Shown here: piece by piece, positions 22,002 to 32,733 of the stretch
Layout: each line of letters starts with the position of its first letter
Position numbering within the stretch: position 1 is the first letter of the stretch
Origin: Benincasa hispida
Taxonomy: Eukaryota > Streptophyta > Magnoliopsida > Cucurbitales > Cucurbitaceae
DNA length: 64,000 nt
Direction: 5' to 3'
NCBI RefSeq assembly: GCF_009727055.1
Contig: NC_052359.1
Location: 21,659,952-21,723,951 of the forward strand
Notes under the pieces: model-generated
The model's database searches: none
The model's input: the letters and a program-made list of their open reading frames with translations, nothing else
Told to the model about the DNA's origin: nothing
Position numbers and translations under genes: made by a program

Positions 22002-22263
22002 ATGTCTAATTCAATTATACAACTGCTCGCTTTCAATAAGTTTAATGGAGAAGGATATTCAAACTGGAAATCTAACAAAAATACTATATTGTGTTGACAG
22101 AGCAATGTCCTCCAATTCCCAGTACAACAATGAACTGAAGTGTTTGGGACACCTATGATTGGTGGGTTAGGGCTAACGAAAAAGCCAAAGCTTATATCTT
22201 AGCAAGTATAACCAATATACTTAATAAGAAACATGAGGCAATGCCCACTACCCGTGAGATAAT
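22002..22263 (+). pseudogene. gag: Copia-3 gag N-terminus, broken and truncated
   Basis: The ATG at 22002 follows TTTTTTCAGCA and opens MSNSIIQLLAFNKFNGEGYS, then NWKSN. A deletion shifts the frame near 22085, and TGA/TAA codons follow. The frames jointly show TEQCPP, WDTYDWWVRANEKAKAYILAS and ITNILNKKHEAMPTTREI, matching Copia-6 Gag. It ends where a Copia LTR starts at 22264. It is the RNA-binding shell protein of the family, non-functional here. Confidence 0.8.
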
Positions 22264-22991
22264 TGTTGGGGATGATGCCCTAAACTCTCGTTGGGTCCTG
22301 TAGTTTGTAAACACAATTTTGAACAAACGCTTGTGATGTTAATATATGATATTTTCTTCACCTTTTTCTATGAATATTGATGTTTTATTTTCTTTACCAC
22401 AAACAAATAAACTAAGATCCCTAGTTGTCATTTGTAACTTAAGCATGTATGTGGAGACATATAGGTGGATCATGTCTTAAGTGATAACCAAAATGGTCTA
22501 TAGTATATGGATATAGGAGGGAAACCTTATCCTGGTAACGCTACGGATGCGACCCGCTTTATAGAATAGTTACAAGTGTTATGATTTGCTACAGATGGTC
22601 TGATCCCGATCACCCATATGGAGACATGTAAGTGGAGGCGTCCTATATAAAGGAGTTTGTATAAGACCGGACAACAAAGTGTTATAGTCTCATTATATAA
22701 CGTCGTTCATGATAGAGACTTCACTTCACTAGGATGACCATAAGTAACATAACCTCAATCCTGAATGAGTTGGGAACTCCTGCCTTTGAAGCCGGTCCTT
22801 TGATTTGCATGGGTGCGAGTGGCCAGATCGCCAACACAAACCTATCACTTTGGGGATTCGTTTGATTTGGGAGCTAGGAACTCAGCTACACAAGTTGGAA
22901 TTCACTCCTTCCCAGAAGCAGGGGTAAGTAGATAGATTGCTCCCTTAAGGGCTGATTCTGGGGCTTGAACGATGTGGCGCCATACACCTTC
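22264..22991 (+). repeat. Copia-4 LTR, 5' portion
   Basis: It starts TGTTGGGGATGATGCCC inside Copia-3 gag, same orientation, and runs through ACGGATGCGACCC, CTTCACTTCACTAGG and GGGGCTTGAACGATGTGG. At ACACCTTCT (22991) it is cut by the next LTR. The expected continuation (CTTGGTTCGAGAGG-like, as at 33056) is not found on the far side of the Copia-5 array, so it was lost. Confidence 0.75.
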
Positions 22992-24390
22992 TATTGGGAT
23001 TGGTGTCCTAATTCTCCCGGAGTCTCGTTGTTTTGTAAAGATACACATTGTTCAATGAATAAAATAAGTGTTATTTAATTCTGGCATTTACTCATATCCA
23101 ATAAACAAAGCTCCTTGGTTATCTTATGTGAATTTAAACATGTATATGTGATAGACAAGTGGATCATGCCTTAAGTGATAACCTAAATAAGTCTGTAGTA
23201 TAAGGATTAAGATGGGATACCTGATCCTGGTGACACTACAGATACGGCCCGCTTGGTAGAGGTTTGCAAGTGTTATAATCTAATACAGATGGTAAATCCT
23301 AACCATTCATGTGGGGACATGCGAGCGGGGATATCCTATACAAAGAATTTGTATACGACTTGAACCACGAGATGACTAGACTCTGTATATAACGCCGTTG
23401 ATACTAGAGACTTACATCCCTCCTAAACGACCATAGGTAACACGACCTCAATCCTGAGTGTTTTGGGAACTCCTGCCTTTGAAGGCGGTCCTTTGATTAG
23501 TATGGGTGAGAGTGGCCAGATTGCCAACTCAACATGCCTACCTTTTTGGGGACATGTCTGATCTGGGAGTTGGGAACTCAATCTACAAGATGAATAAGTA
23601 GAGAGATTGCTCCTTTAAAGGCTGATTTCGGGGCTTGAACATAGTGGCCACAACTTCTCTTTGGAAGAGAGGACTCAATCATAGTAGGACTATGACTTAT
23701 GTTCATTAGAGGGACCAGTGGTACTTAAGAAGTTAGATGTAACTATAGAGGCATAACGGTTATTGGCCCAGTTGTACTTAAGAGCGATTTGTGAAGGGTT
23801 GTTGCACTTCTGATTGGTTAAGATGGACACATAATATATCTATGGTAAGGAGAGTTCAGTTGTCGGTCTTTAGTGGAGTGCCTGACAGTTAACGGATGGT
23901 GGATCCTGTGACTAAAGAGTTTAGTCAGTTATTCACGTATCGTTGGAGCTTCGAGGTACAGTTTCATAAGGTCCTCTTGGTAGCTCAATGGTTTCAGTTG
24001 AGGATCAGTTCTTGGTGTTGATTTGAAATGTTCAAATTGACAAGAGGTATTTTGATTAAATATGATATAATCTGTATGATGTATGAGACACATCTAGTGG
24101 AGGATTGATGTAAATGAGATTTACATTAAGTACCATGAAATGGAAAAAGAACTATGGTTTATATGTTTCATGAGATGAAATATTAACATTATAGGTTATA
24201 AATATAGTATGATAAGTTGGTTAACATTTATATTTATAATAATATTAATTATTGGATAATTAATTCTTTTTCTTTAATAACCAATTGAGTGGGTGGTTAT
24301 TGGTGATTCATGGTAACTGTGAGTTAAAAGGAAAATTATTTTCCTAATTTTAGTAAGTTTTTACAAAAGGTTGAAAATAATTTTTGATAG
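22992..24390 (+). repeat. Copia-5 family LTR, 3' truncated
   Basis: It begins TATTGGGATTGGTGTCC, one transition from the TGTTGGGATTGG start of the LTR at 48388. It is collinear with 25153-26550 up to the GGTTATTGGTG / GTAACTGTGAG segment, then jumps near 24390 straight into RT coding sequence. The R/U5 end, primer site, leader, gag and most of pol are deleted. Confidence 0.75.
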
Positions 24391-25152
24391 TACGGTCAAA
24401 TCATTTGGCTTTGATAGGAATTTTGATGAGCCTTGTGTTTACAAGAAAATCGTCAACAGCTCAGTAGCTTTCCTGGTACTACATGTGGATGATATTCTAC
24501 TCATTAGGAATTATGTAGTGTTTTTACTACCATTAAAAAGTGGCTAGCCAGCCAATTCCAAATGAAAGATTTGGGTGAGGCACAATATGTTCTAGGGATC
24601 TAGATTAGTAAAGATCGTAAGAACAAAAGGTTAGCCTTGTCTTAGGCATCGTACATCGATCAAATGTTGATCAGGTATGGGATGCAGGATTCCAAGAGGG
24701 GTTTATTACACTTCAGGTATGGAATCGTCTTGTCTAAGGATCAATGTCCTAAGACACCTCAAGGGGTTGAGGAGATGAGACGGATTTGCTATGCTTCAGC
24801 TGTTGGAAGCTTAATGTATGCAATGTTATGTACCAGTCCTGACATTTGCTATACAATAGGGATTGTCAGTCGTTATCAGTCTAATCCAGGATTAGATCAC
24901 TGGACGGCGGTCAAAACGATGCTCAAGTATCTTCGGAGAATAAGGGACTGCATGCTTGTGTATGGAGATAAGGATTTGATCCTTATAGGATACACAGACT
25001 CTGATTTTCAGACTGATTGAGACTCTCATATGTCCTAGTTTATTGTATAGACTGATTGGGGTATAGAGTATGTCCTAATTTATTGTATATTGTACTTGTA
25101 TTTTTCATGTATTGTACATTAGTCTCCCGAGGCAGTAGGACAAGTGGGAGAT
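24391..25152 (+). pseudogene. pol: Copia-5a RT/RNase H fragment and polypurine tract
   Basis: Coding resumes in RT with STVKSFGFDRNFDEPCVYKK, VNSSVAFLVLHVDDILLI and QFQMKDLGEAQYVLG. The catalytic YVDD is HVDD here through TAT/TAC to CAT. A 118-codon open stretch (24664-25020) covers the RT thumb to the RNase H start: CYASAVGSLMYAMLCTSPDI, YQSNPGLDHWTAVK, YTDSDFQTD. The rest of RNase H is missing; the text jumps to the 3' untranslated tail (TATGTCCTAGTTTATTG) and the polypurine tract AAGTGGGAGATT ending at 25152. Confidence 0.82.
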
Positions 25153-26574
25153 TTTTGGGATTGCTGTCTTAATTCTCCTGGAGTCTCGTAGTTTGTAAAC
25201 ATTATACACATTGTTATGAATAAAATAAAAGTTATTTTATTTTGCACTTACTCATATCCAATAAACAAAGCTCTATGGTTATTGTATGTAAACATAAGCA
25301 TATATATAAGATATACAAGTGGATCATACCTTAAATGGTAACCTAAAAAGGTCTGTAGTATAAGGATTAAAGAGGGATACCTGATCCTTGTGACACTACA
25401 GATACGACCTGCTTTGTAGAGGTTTACAAGTGTTGTGAACTACTACAGATGGTTGATCCTGACCATTCATGTGTAGACATGCAAGCGGGGGTGTCTTATA
25501 AAAAAAGTTTGTATAAGATCGGACCACGAGATGATTCGTCTTTTTATAAAACAACGTTGATACTTGAGACTTACATCTCACCTAAACGACCATAGGTGAC
25601 ATGACCTTAATCCTGAGTGTTTTGGGAACTTCTGTCTTTGAGGACGGTCCTATGATTAGTATGGGTGAGAGTGGCCAGATTGCCAACTCAATAAGTCTAC
25701 TTTTTTGGGGATTTCTCTGATTTGGGAGCTGGGAACTCAGTTACACAAGATGGAATTCACTCCTTCCCGTAGCAAGGGTAAGTAGATAGATTGCTCCCTT
25801 AAGGGCTGATTCCGGGTCTTGAATATAGTGGCCACAGCCTCTCTTTGGAAAAGAAGACTCAGTCATAGTAGGACTATGACTTATATTCATTAGAGGAGTC
25901 AGTGGTACTTAAGAAGTTAGATGTAACTACAGGGGCATAACAGTAAATTGGTGCAGCTATACTTACGAGCGATCTGTGAAGGGTTATCACACTGTTGATT
26001 GGTTGATATGGACACAAAATATATTTGTAGTAAGAAGAGTACAACTATCAATCTTTAGTGGAGTGTCCGGCAGTTAATGGATGGTGGATTCCGTGACTAA
26101 AGAGTTTAATCAGTTATTCACGTAATGTTGGAGCTTCAAGCTACAAGTCCATAAGGTCCCCTTGGTAGTTCAATGGATTCAAGTTGAGAATAAGTTCTTG
26201 GGGTTGATTTTGAAATGTTCAAATTGACAAGAGGAAATTCGATTATATATGATATAATCGATGTGATGTATGAGATACATCAAATGGAGGATTAATGTAA
26301 ATGTGATTTACATTAGGTACCATAAAATAGAAAAAGAACTATGGTTTATATTTTTCATGAGATGAAATATTAAAACTATAGGTTATAAATATAATATGGT
26401 AAGTTGGTTATCATATTTATTTATAATAAATATTAATTATTTGATAATTATCTCTTTTTCTCTAATAACCAATTGAGTGGGAGGTTATTGGTGGTTTTAT
26501 GGTAACCGTGAGATAAAAGGAAAAATGTTTTCGTAAAATTAGAGTTGCTACTTTCGGAAAGAAACTCACGGAAT

Positions 26575-26790
26575 GCTATCAAGTAAAATTGTTTCACTAA
26601 ACGATAGGTCACAGAGAGATTAAACGATCATGGAGTGTCACTATGCAATAGTTCACTCAACTCTCGTAGCTAAACGATCGCAGGGCATTGTCTATACGAT
26701 AGGCTGCCATCTTCTACACGATTGAGCATTTCGTCTATACGATAGACTCTTCTCATCTCCCACTTGCTCAATCGTCTACACGATTATTGT
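26575..26790 (+). repeat. ACGATCG motif array in Copia-5 LTR
   Basis: Repeated variants of CTAnACGATCGTnTAG, such as ACTAAACGATAGG, GTAGCTAAACGATCGCAGG, CTATACGATAGG, CTACACGATTGAG and GTCTATACGATAG. The equivalent block in the 3' LTR is 49365-49560. Confidence 0.8.
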
Positions 26791-27068
26791 TCCTCCAATC
26801 TCTTCCTCTAACAAGGTTCATACAGAGCCCACAACTCCTGGATTCTCACATCGAGAATACCAAGGTAACCATTATGGTGGTGTCCTTACTCAACTCGATT
26901 GAGTTCAAGGTTTTAGAGGTCATCCGTTGTGTGTTTGTTTTGTTTGTTTGGTGGTTATTGTAGATCGTGCTATGTTGCGGTCGTTGTGTTCGAGAATTTG
27001 AATATTGCTATCTTGGAGACTGATCGAGCATTCGTGATCGAGGGAGTTTGAAGAATAAGTCTTCAAAG

Positions 27069-27070
27069 GT
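27069..27070 (+). promoter_or_regulatory. Candidate 5' splice site in Copia-5 U5
   Basis: TTCAAAG|GTATGTATAATC is an excellent plant donor match. Similarly placed candidates (120-170 bp before the LTR end) are at 17222, 19750, 35115 and 49840. Confidence 0.5.
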
Positions 27071-27236
27071 ATGTATAATCTATCTTTTGATTATCTTAAA
27101 GCATGCTGTAATTTCGTATTATGCATGACCTGTTAGTTTCCGTTTATTGACTGTAATTGTTAGTGTTCAATTTCAAACGAAATTTGGAACGATCATTCCA
27201 CTGCTCATGGAAATCTTCATGTCTGATTTCCTTTAA

Positions 27237-27249
27237 TTGGTATCAGACC
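27237..27249 (+). other. Copia-5 primer-binding site
   Basis: TTGGTATCAGACC: the tRNA-Met site with a substitution near its end. Confidence 0.8.
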
Positions 27250-29847
27250 CAGGTTGTTCTGATATTCCAAATTTCATGTTTTGAACTCCTTTTATAGTCA
27301 TGGTGGGTTTTCTGCATGCGTTTAAGTGTTAAATGTGTTTATGGATGGTGTTGATGAATATTCACAGGAGAATTGTTTAAAGCTTTCTCTTGATTACAAA
27401 GTGTTAATTTGTAAGGGCCCTTGTGTTTTTGGGCATAACTAACAAGAAATCGAGTCTATAATTCAAAGTGTTTGAGTTTGTTGAGTCTGTCGTGATGAAG
27501 TTTCTAACCATGGAGATGTGGTTCTTAGCGAGGAAGAAGACCAAAAGTTACCCGTATCGTGTAGACTAAGGTAAACGATGGTTGGGATTTGGCTAAACGA
27601 TCATGTAGATTTTTCTTTGACCAAACAATGGGGTAAACGATCGTGTCGTATTTACTAAACGATGGGGTAAAGCGTTCAATCTATCGCGTAGTGTTGGTTG
27701 CCCAATCGCATGAACGCTGGAGGTAAACGATCGAGTGGGAGCATTATATGCTCATCGTTTAATAAAAGGCACGTGCACTAAACGATCGTGTAGTTACCAT
27801 GCCTCATCGCGTAGTCACTAACTACACGATCACATGGTATACGATACCTTTGTGCTTGCTCAATGATCGTTTAGACGATTGTGCTTCACCTCATCGTTGT
27901 CATTTAGATGATCATTTAAGGCTTGCGTTGCTTGTTGCGAGCTACACGATCACGTACCTCATGCTTCAACGCATAGTAAAGGTACACGATCCTTGATAAA
28001 CGATCGTTTAGCTCTGGAAGCATTGGTAAACAATTGAGTAAAGTGTTTACTCTTTCATGTAGGCGATCACTCAAAGTTAGTACACGGTCAGTGGAGACGT
28101 GTTGCTTCGCCCGGACAGTTCAAGATCCAGTTCGCTTGTTTGAACCGGAGACTCTTTGCTATTTGTAATAGTTAGCTTTGGTTTTGAGGATTTTGAGGCT
28201 AATTATCCCGGTTCATCAACTTTTGCTTAATATACATGAGATGTATGTGGTTTATATGGCATAGTGTATGACATATAGATTTGAAACCCACCTTAGGTTG
28301 TGCAATTATTCATGCATCATGTATTATAAGTGCTATATTGTGGCATGATGAAATTACAAGAAAGCATGCGCATGCATCATGGAATATAAGAGTTATATTT
28401 ATGCATACAGTTAGCATATTCATGCATCATCTTTATATTATAAGCATTATAGTGTAAGGGTGAATGGAAGCATATTTTGCTTGGTTCATTGCGTGTTTGT
28501 ATAAGTGTTATATAAAAGTAGCAATGAATGAGTAATGCATGGAGCGTGACACTTAGGCTTTTTATAAAAGTTATGAATGCCTTGTATGTGTTTGCTTCAC
28601 GTTGTGGATGGTTTGGTTGTTTCTGTTATAAGCGTTATAATGGAAATTATAACTAAAATCAATAAGAAAGAGTTGCATGCAAACTTAGGCGAACTCATGT
28701 TTTAAAAAGGTTTTAAAATTGGATTGAGATAGACCTAAGTTCAAAGTTCTAATGGGATTAGCAACCTACTTTAATCCTTTTAAATCGGTTTAATAGGATT
28801 AAATTGATTGCCATAAAAGATTAAAATTGTATTAAATCTATCTATAAGGGACCTTTTTTCTAAGGCGGGTTCTATTTAGGTTGGGGTACTTAAGCAGATG
28901 GAAACGGGACACCCCTACTTGGGAACCTATCTGGAAAGGTGAATTAGATAGATTTTCTACAAGCATGCAACATTTGATCAAAGACTCCGTTAAAGAGTTT
29001 AATGGATGACGATCAAAAGTTGTTTCAAATATCCAAGGGTAAACATTACTCTTGGGCAGATCTAAAAAGTCACTTAGTTAAAATTTTTAGTCGTGTTTTT
29101 CCTAAGTAAACTAAATAGGTTATAAAATACTCAGTGGGAGGAAGAGATATATATGATATGTCAATGATTCCACTCACGTTTCTCCCTGAATGTTCACGTT
29201 GTGAGATTCATGCTTGGCATCATGGTGCCCTGGGAGCATCCCCCTTCGGATGGTGTTTGCAAGAGTCAATATCAAGGTGGACAGAGAGAGTATTTATAGT
29301 AAGTGGGTGAAGGGTGTATGTCAACACGTCCTGTCGTCTCCTTCATTGGTTCGCACCATGAGATCATTCTTGCACTCCCTCGTGGCACCTTGGGAGAGTC
29401 CCCCTTTGGATGGGTTTTATGCAGTTGGTCAATATCAAGGTGGACTTCATAAATGGATAGGGTCACTTTAGTTTTTACCCTAAACAGATTTTTTCCCTTC
29501 AGATTGGCTGCTTGGGGTGAAACTCTAGGGCCTAAAATGACGGATCACACTTAAGGGAAATTGTTAAGTAAGTTAATGATTTCTTGACCAAATCAATGAT
29601 GGCTAGTCGTTATAGGAGCAAGATTTGTTTTGGTATTAATGGCTGGTTGAGAATGTCTCAACTCAGAGGAGGGATAAATTGATCACTCTTCGGCGTCTTT
29701 TGTCCTAAACCTTTGAAGCGTCATTACGAAACTAGATGTCACACGGGGTTCCTATTAGTTTTGCTAAAGCATATTGGATGTTGTATGCTTTTCAACGAGT
29801 ATTTGCTTAAAACCTAACTTAGGTCAATATATTTCTTTTTTAGCAAC
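27250..29847 (+). other. Copia-5 leader
   Basis: A 2.6 kb untranslated leader. Blocks in order: GTAAGGGCCCTTGTGTTTTTGG (27410), GAGTCTGTCGTGATG, the ACGATCG motif array (27545-28090), GTTCAAGATCCAGTTCGCTTG (28119), three CATGCATCAT-plus-hairpin units (28311-28459), ATCTATAAGGGACC (28841), GTACTTAAGCAGATGG (28886). Last come two tandem pre-gag boxes with TGCCCTGGGAGCATCCCCC (29225) and CACCTTGGGAGAGTCCCCC (29387). A TTTCTTTTTTAG acceptor-like end is at 29832-29843. Short ORFs in it are chance. Confidence 0.75.
28311..28459 (+). repeat. CATGCATCAT-hairpin module (three units)
   Basis: CATGCATCAT occurs at 28311, 28371 and 28421, each followed by a hairpin. The second is AATATAA-GAG-TTATATT (28383-28399). 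The third pairs CTTTATATTATAA (28431-28443) with TTATAGTGTAAGG (28447-28459), all 13 positions paired if G-U is allowed. The same order is seen at 36342-36502. Confidence 0.8.
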
Positions 29848-30510
29848 ATGTTTGTTTTTTTCGTTACATGCTTCTAGTTTGACCAATTTCATACAGTGGA
29901 AGAGTCTTGTAAAACATATTTCATGGTAAATGACGTCGAGTTTGTCATGATTGGGGAGTTTCCTCACGTCTCGACCCTTGATGCACCGCGAAGTGTTCGT
30001 AATGCATATGAGATGTGGATGAAGGCTAATTCATTGGCCCGACTTCACATATTGGCTAGCATATCTCATGCTTTGGTGAAAAGGGTTGAGAACATGGTCA
30101 TTGCACGTAAGATCATACACTCGTTGTAAGAATTGTTTGAACATCAGTTCTTACTTTTTGAGCACAAAAGAATGGATGACAAAATCAGTAGTGCTAATTC
30201 CCAAGATAACCTTGAGGAAGAGAAAGCAAGTGTTACTGACTCTGTTAAAGTTCATCGATGAGAAGTGTTCTCTAAAATGGAACTTGGAGCTTATTTAGGT
30301 TATAACGTTGATCCCACTACTCTCCAACAGAGGAAGAAGTTTAAAGACCATAAATATGATTTATTGGTCTTAGAGACGTGTTTGGTAGAGAATGATGATT
30401 CTGCCTGGATCCTTGATTTGGGTGCTACTAATCACGTCAGTTTTTCTTACCAAAGATTTAGTTCCTGGCAAACATTGCCATAGGGAGAGTTAACTCTTCG
30501 AGTTGGTACT
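29848..30510 (+). pseudogene. gag: Copia-5 gag and protease start, broken
   Basis: The presumed ATG (29848) follows CTTTTTTAGCAAC, but the first codons are ruined. Recognisable Gag begins with VNDVEFVMIGEFPHVSTLDA (a decayed form of the FALTEACPP region) and continues SVRNAYEMWMKANSLARLHI, LASISHALVKRVENMVIARK (29896-30129). The Gag C-terminal half and zinc knuckle are largely deleted. Protease follows: YDLLVLETCLVENDD, then WILDLGATNHV (about 30405), where the catalytic DSG is DLG. Coding is cut at 30510 by the Athila-like insertion and resumes at 45272 with GEVVSAIA. Confidence 0.82.
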
Positions 30511-31893
30511 TGATAGCTGGTAGAAATACAAGCTATTTTAGCCTTTTATTTAGAATTATGAGGGCTAACAAGTAGAATATGCATTGATAATACCAAGAAT
30601 TCATGTGAAAAGTGAGCTTGCATCGATCAGCAATGAAAATCTCTGCTAACCCAATATTATGTGTTATTCTGCGTGAAAATGTCTATTTTCATAGCTATCG
30701 CAGGAATTGATCGCATGCGTTGAATCCCAGACCATCGCAAAGTCGATCGTATGCATTCATCGCATGGATGTTGCAGCTACAGAGTAATAACCATGATAGA
30801 AGGGTGATCGCAAGGTGTGTGGAATGCGTTCGTACTTCAGAAAAATAAGCATGAACGCATACCTTGGTAGTATCAAAATATGATGTTGACATTTCACCTA
30901 CCACGCCAAAAGTGGCAGTGACCCAGAGTATAACCACCAATGCTATCGAAGTTTGAGCTTTATAAATAGAACCTTAGAGCCTAAATTCAAGGTATCTGAG
31001 CTTCTACCCTAAGACATTAATACATTGTGTAACCAATGCATTTCTTTAGTTCCTTTAACATCGTCTTCATTATCACCTTTTTCTTTATCATTTTTTACCT
31101 CCACTGTAGAGAGTTGAGTGTAGATTGCAAGAGTTATCGCATACTTAATCATGCGGCATAGAGATATGACGCATGTACCAACCCACCGAGAGGTATACAC
31201 TGTGTGAGTATAACGAGTCAATCCTCTTTGCTTAGTGTGAGGCTATCGCAATGCTTGTCTATGAGTTGAGTAGCTATAACCACTGCCCGAGAGGGTAAGA
31301 AGTAGAACTCACTAAGCAAAGTAAGCAGTGTTCCTAGAGATAGGAATAATCTTATGCTCAAGACAACCATGCATTGTAGAGATATAAGCATGAGGCTGAC
31401 CACTGAGAGGTGTGTGATGCATTAGTGTGGCAAGCTGGGATTACCCTTGCGACCAAACTTAATGTCTTGGTGAATTTATCCCCTCCACAATTCTATTTCT
31501 TCATGCATATTATTACGCGTTAACAGTTGCCAAATCTCTACCAATTGTCATAGATAAACTTCCATTGCTTGATCTGTTTAGTTAAGAGTAGAAGTAGCAC
31601 ATAATTCCTTTAATTTCTATATTTTACTTTTGTTCTTCGCCTCAAACGCATTACTTCACAAATATTATTGAGTTACAAGTCCCTGTGTTCGACCTCGGAT
31701 CACCCCAAGAAACTTGCGTTCTCGTTATACTTGGCGAGAAAGGGAGAAAACTTGTGATAGGAATGCATGGTTATCGCATACGCACTTGAACGCATATTGT
31801 ATATTTCTAAGTCCAACGCATGACCATCGACGCATGGAGATCAATGCATAGATAAGATGCATATTTATTTTCCTCTCCCTTTTCCACGCATCA
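30511..31893 (+). repeat. Athila-like 5' LTR
   Basis: Very similar to 43645-45271 (I count about 17 differences in the first 260 bp), but about 245 bp just after the TATA region are missing: the text jumps from CTTCTACCCTAA (31011) to GACATTAATACATTG. Confidence 0.85.
30961..30969 (+). promoter_or_regulatory. TATA box of Athila-like 5' LTR
   Basis: TATAAATAG after GAGCTT; the same box is at 44085-44093 in the 3' LTR. CGCATGCG / CATCGCA motifs lie upstream at about 30685-30870. Confidence 0.65.
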
Positions 31894-32163
31894 AGTTTTC
31901 GGCGCCATTGTCAAGGACTTGGCAGCTAATAGTTTGTTAAGTTTTGTGTTTTCGCAGGCACCCTTTTAATTGGGCGTATTGTAGCTTGTGCGACCAAGTT
32001 GCAAACAATATTTGAGTGAAGGCGATGCGTCGAAAGTCAATATTGACCCTGAGATAGAAAGGGTATCCGTCGCATGAACTAAAGGCAGTCTTAGGCGCAT
32101 GTCAACCAACATGCGGCCAACAAATGTTGGAAGCTACGATGGTTAGGACGAAGTCTCTTGACC
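31894..32163 (+). other. Athila-like primer site and residual interior
   Basis: CGGCGCCATTGTCAAGGA (31900-31917) is a decayed TGGCGCC-type (tRNA-Asp) primer site. About 240 bp of leader follow, including GCGATGCGTCG and ATCCGTCGCATG. Near 32164 the sequence switches to Copia RT. Confidence 0.7.
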
Positions 32164-32733
32164 TATTACCGTTCAGGCATGCAGTCACTTTGTCTAAGAA
32201 AATGTGTCCTAAGACGCCTCATGAGGTTGAGAAGATGAGACAGGTCCCATATGCGTCTTCCGTGGCAATTTGATGTACACGATGCTCTGTACTCGTCTAG
32301 ACATCTGCTACACCGTGGGCATAGTCAGTAGGTATCAGTCTAACCCAGGCCAGGGTCACTAGACCATAGTGAAGAACATCCTCAAGTATCTTCAGAGAAC
32401 AAGGGACTACATGCTCGTGTATGGTTCGAGGGATTTGATCCTTACAGGATACACGAATTCGAACTTTCAGACTGATAAAGACTCTCGCAAGTCCACATCA
32501 GGGTCAATCTTTACTCTTAACGGAGGTTGTAGTATGGTGAAGAACTAAGCAAGGGTGCATCGCTGACTCCACTATGGAGGCGAAGTACGTAGCGGCTTGT
32601 GAAGCTGATAAGGAGGCCGTCTGGCTCAGGAAGTTCTTGACAGACCTGGAAGTTGTTCCAGATATGTCTAGGCCCATTACCCTCTATTGTGATAATAGTG
32701 GGGCAGTGGCAAACTCCAAGGAGCAAGTAGGAT
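32164..32733 (+). pseudogene. pol: Copia-6L RT/RNase H fragment
   Basis: Near-duplicate of 41125-41694. Translation in broken frames gives TLSKKMCPKTPHEVEKMRQV, then SRYQSNPGQGH and a TNSNFQTDKDSRKSTSGSI RNase H start. YCDNS (TATTGTGATAATAGT at about 32688) supplies a catalytic Asp. Coding breaks off after the ANSKE equivalent and joins LTR-internal sequence at about 32733 (GGATGACCAAGTG). That is exactly the breakpoint seen at 41694. Confidence 0.82.

Larger units (their letters stand above)
25153..27235 (+). repeat. Copia-5 LTR, full length (about 2.1 kb)
   Basis: The start is TTTTTGGGATTG (consensus TGTTGGGATTG) right after the polypurine tract and the end is TTTCCTTTA right before the primer site. 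The 3' half holds a CTAAACGATCG-type motif array (about 26575-26790). A donor-like CAAAG|GTATGTATAATC lies at 27064. The 3' partner at 48388-50006 lacks about 460 bp in its middle. Because this LTR also follows an RT fragment, it may be shared between two tandem copies. Confidence 0.82.

Noticed and set aside
24664..25020. A host gene for a reverse-transcriptase-like protein
   Set aside because: It is a Copia RT/RNase H fragment flanked by LTR sequence, lacking most of pol and having an altered YVDD box.
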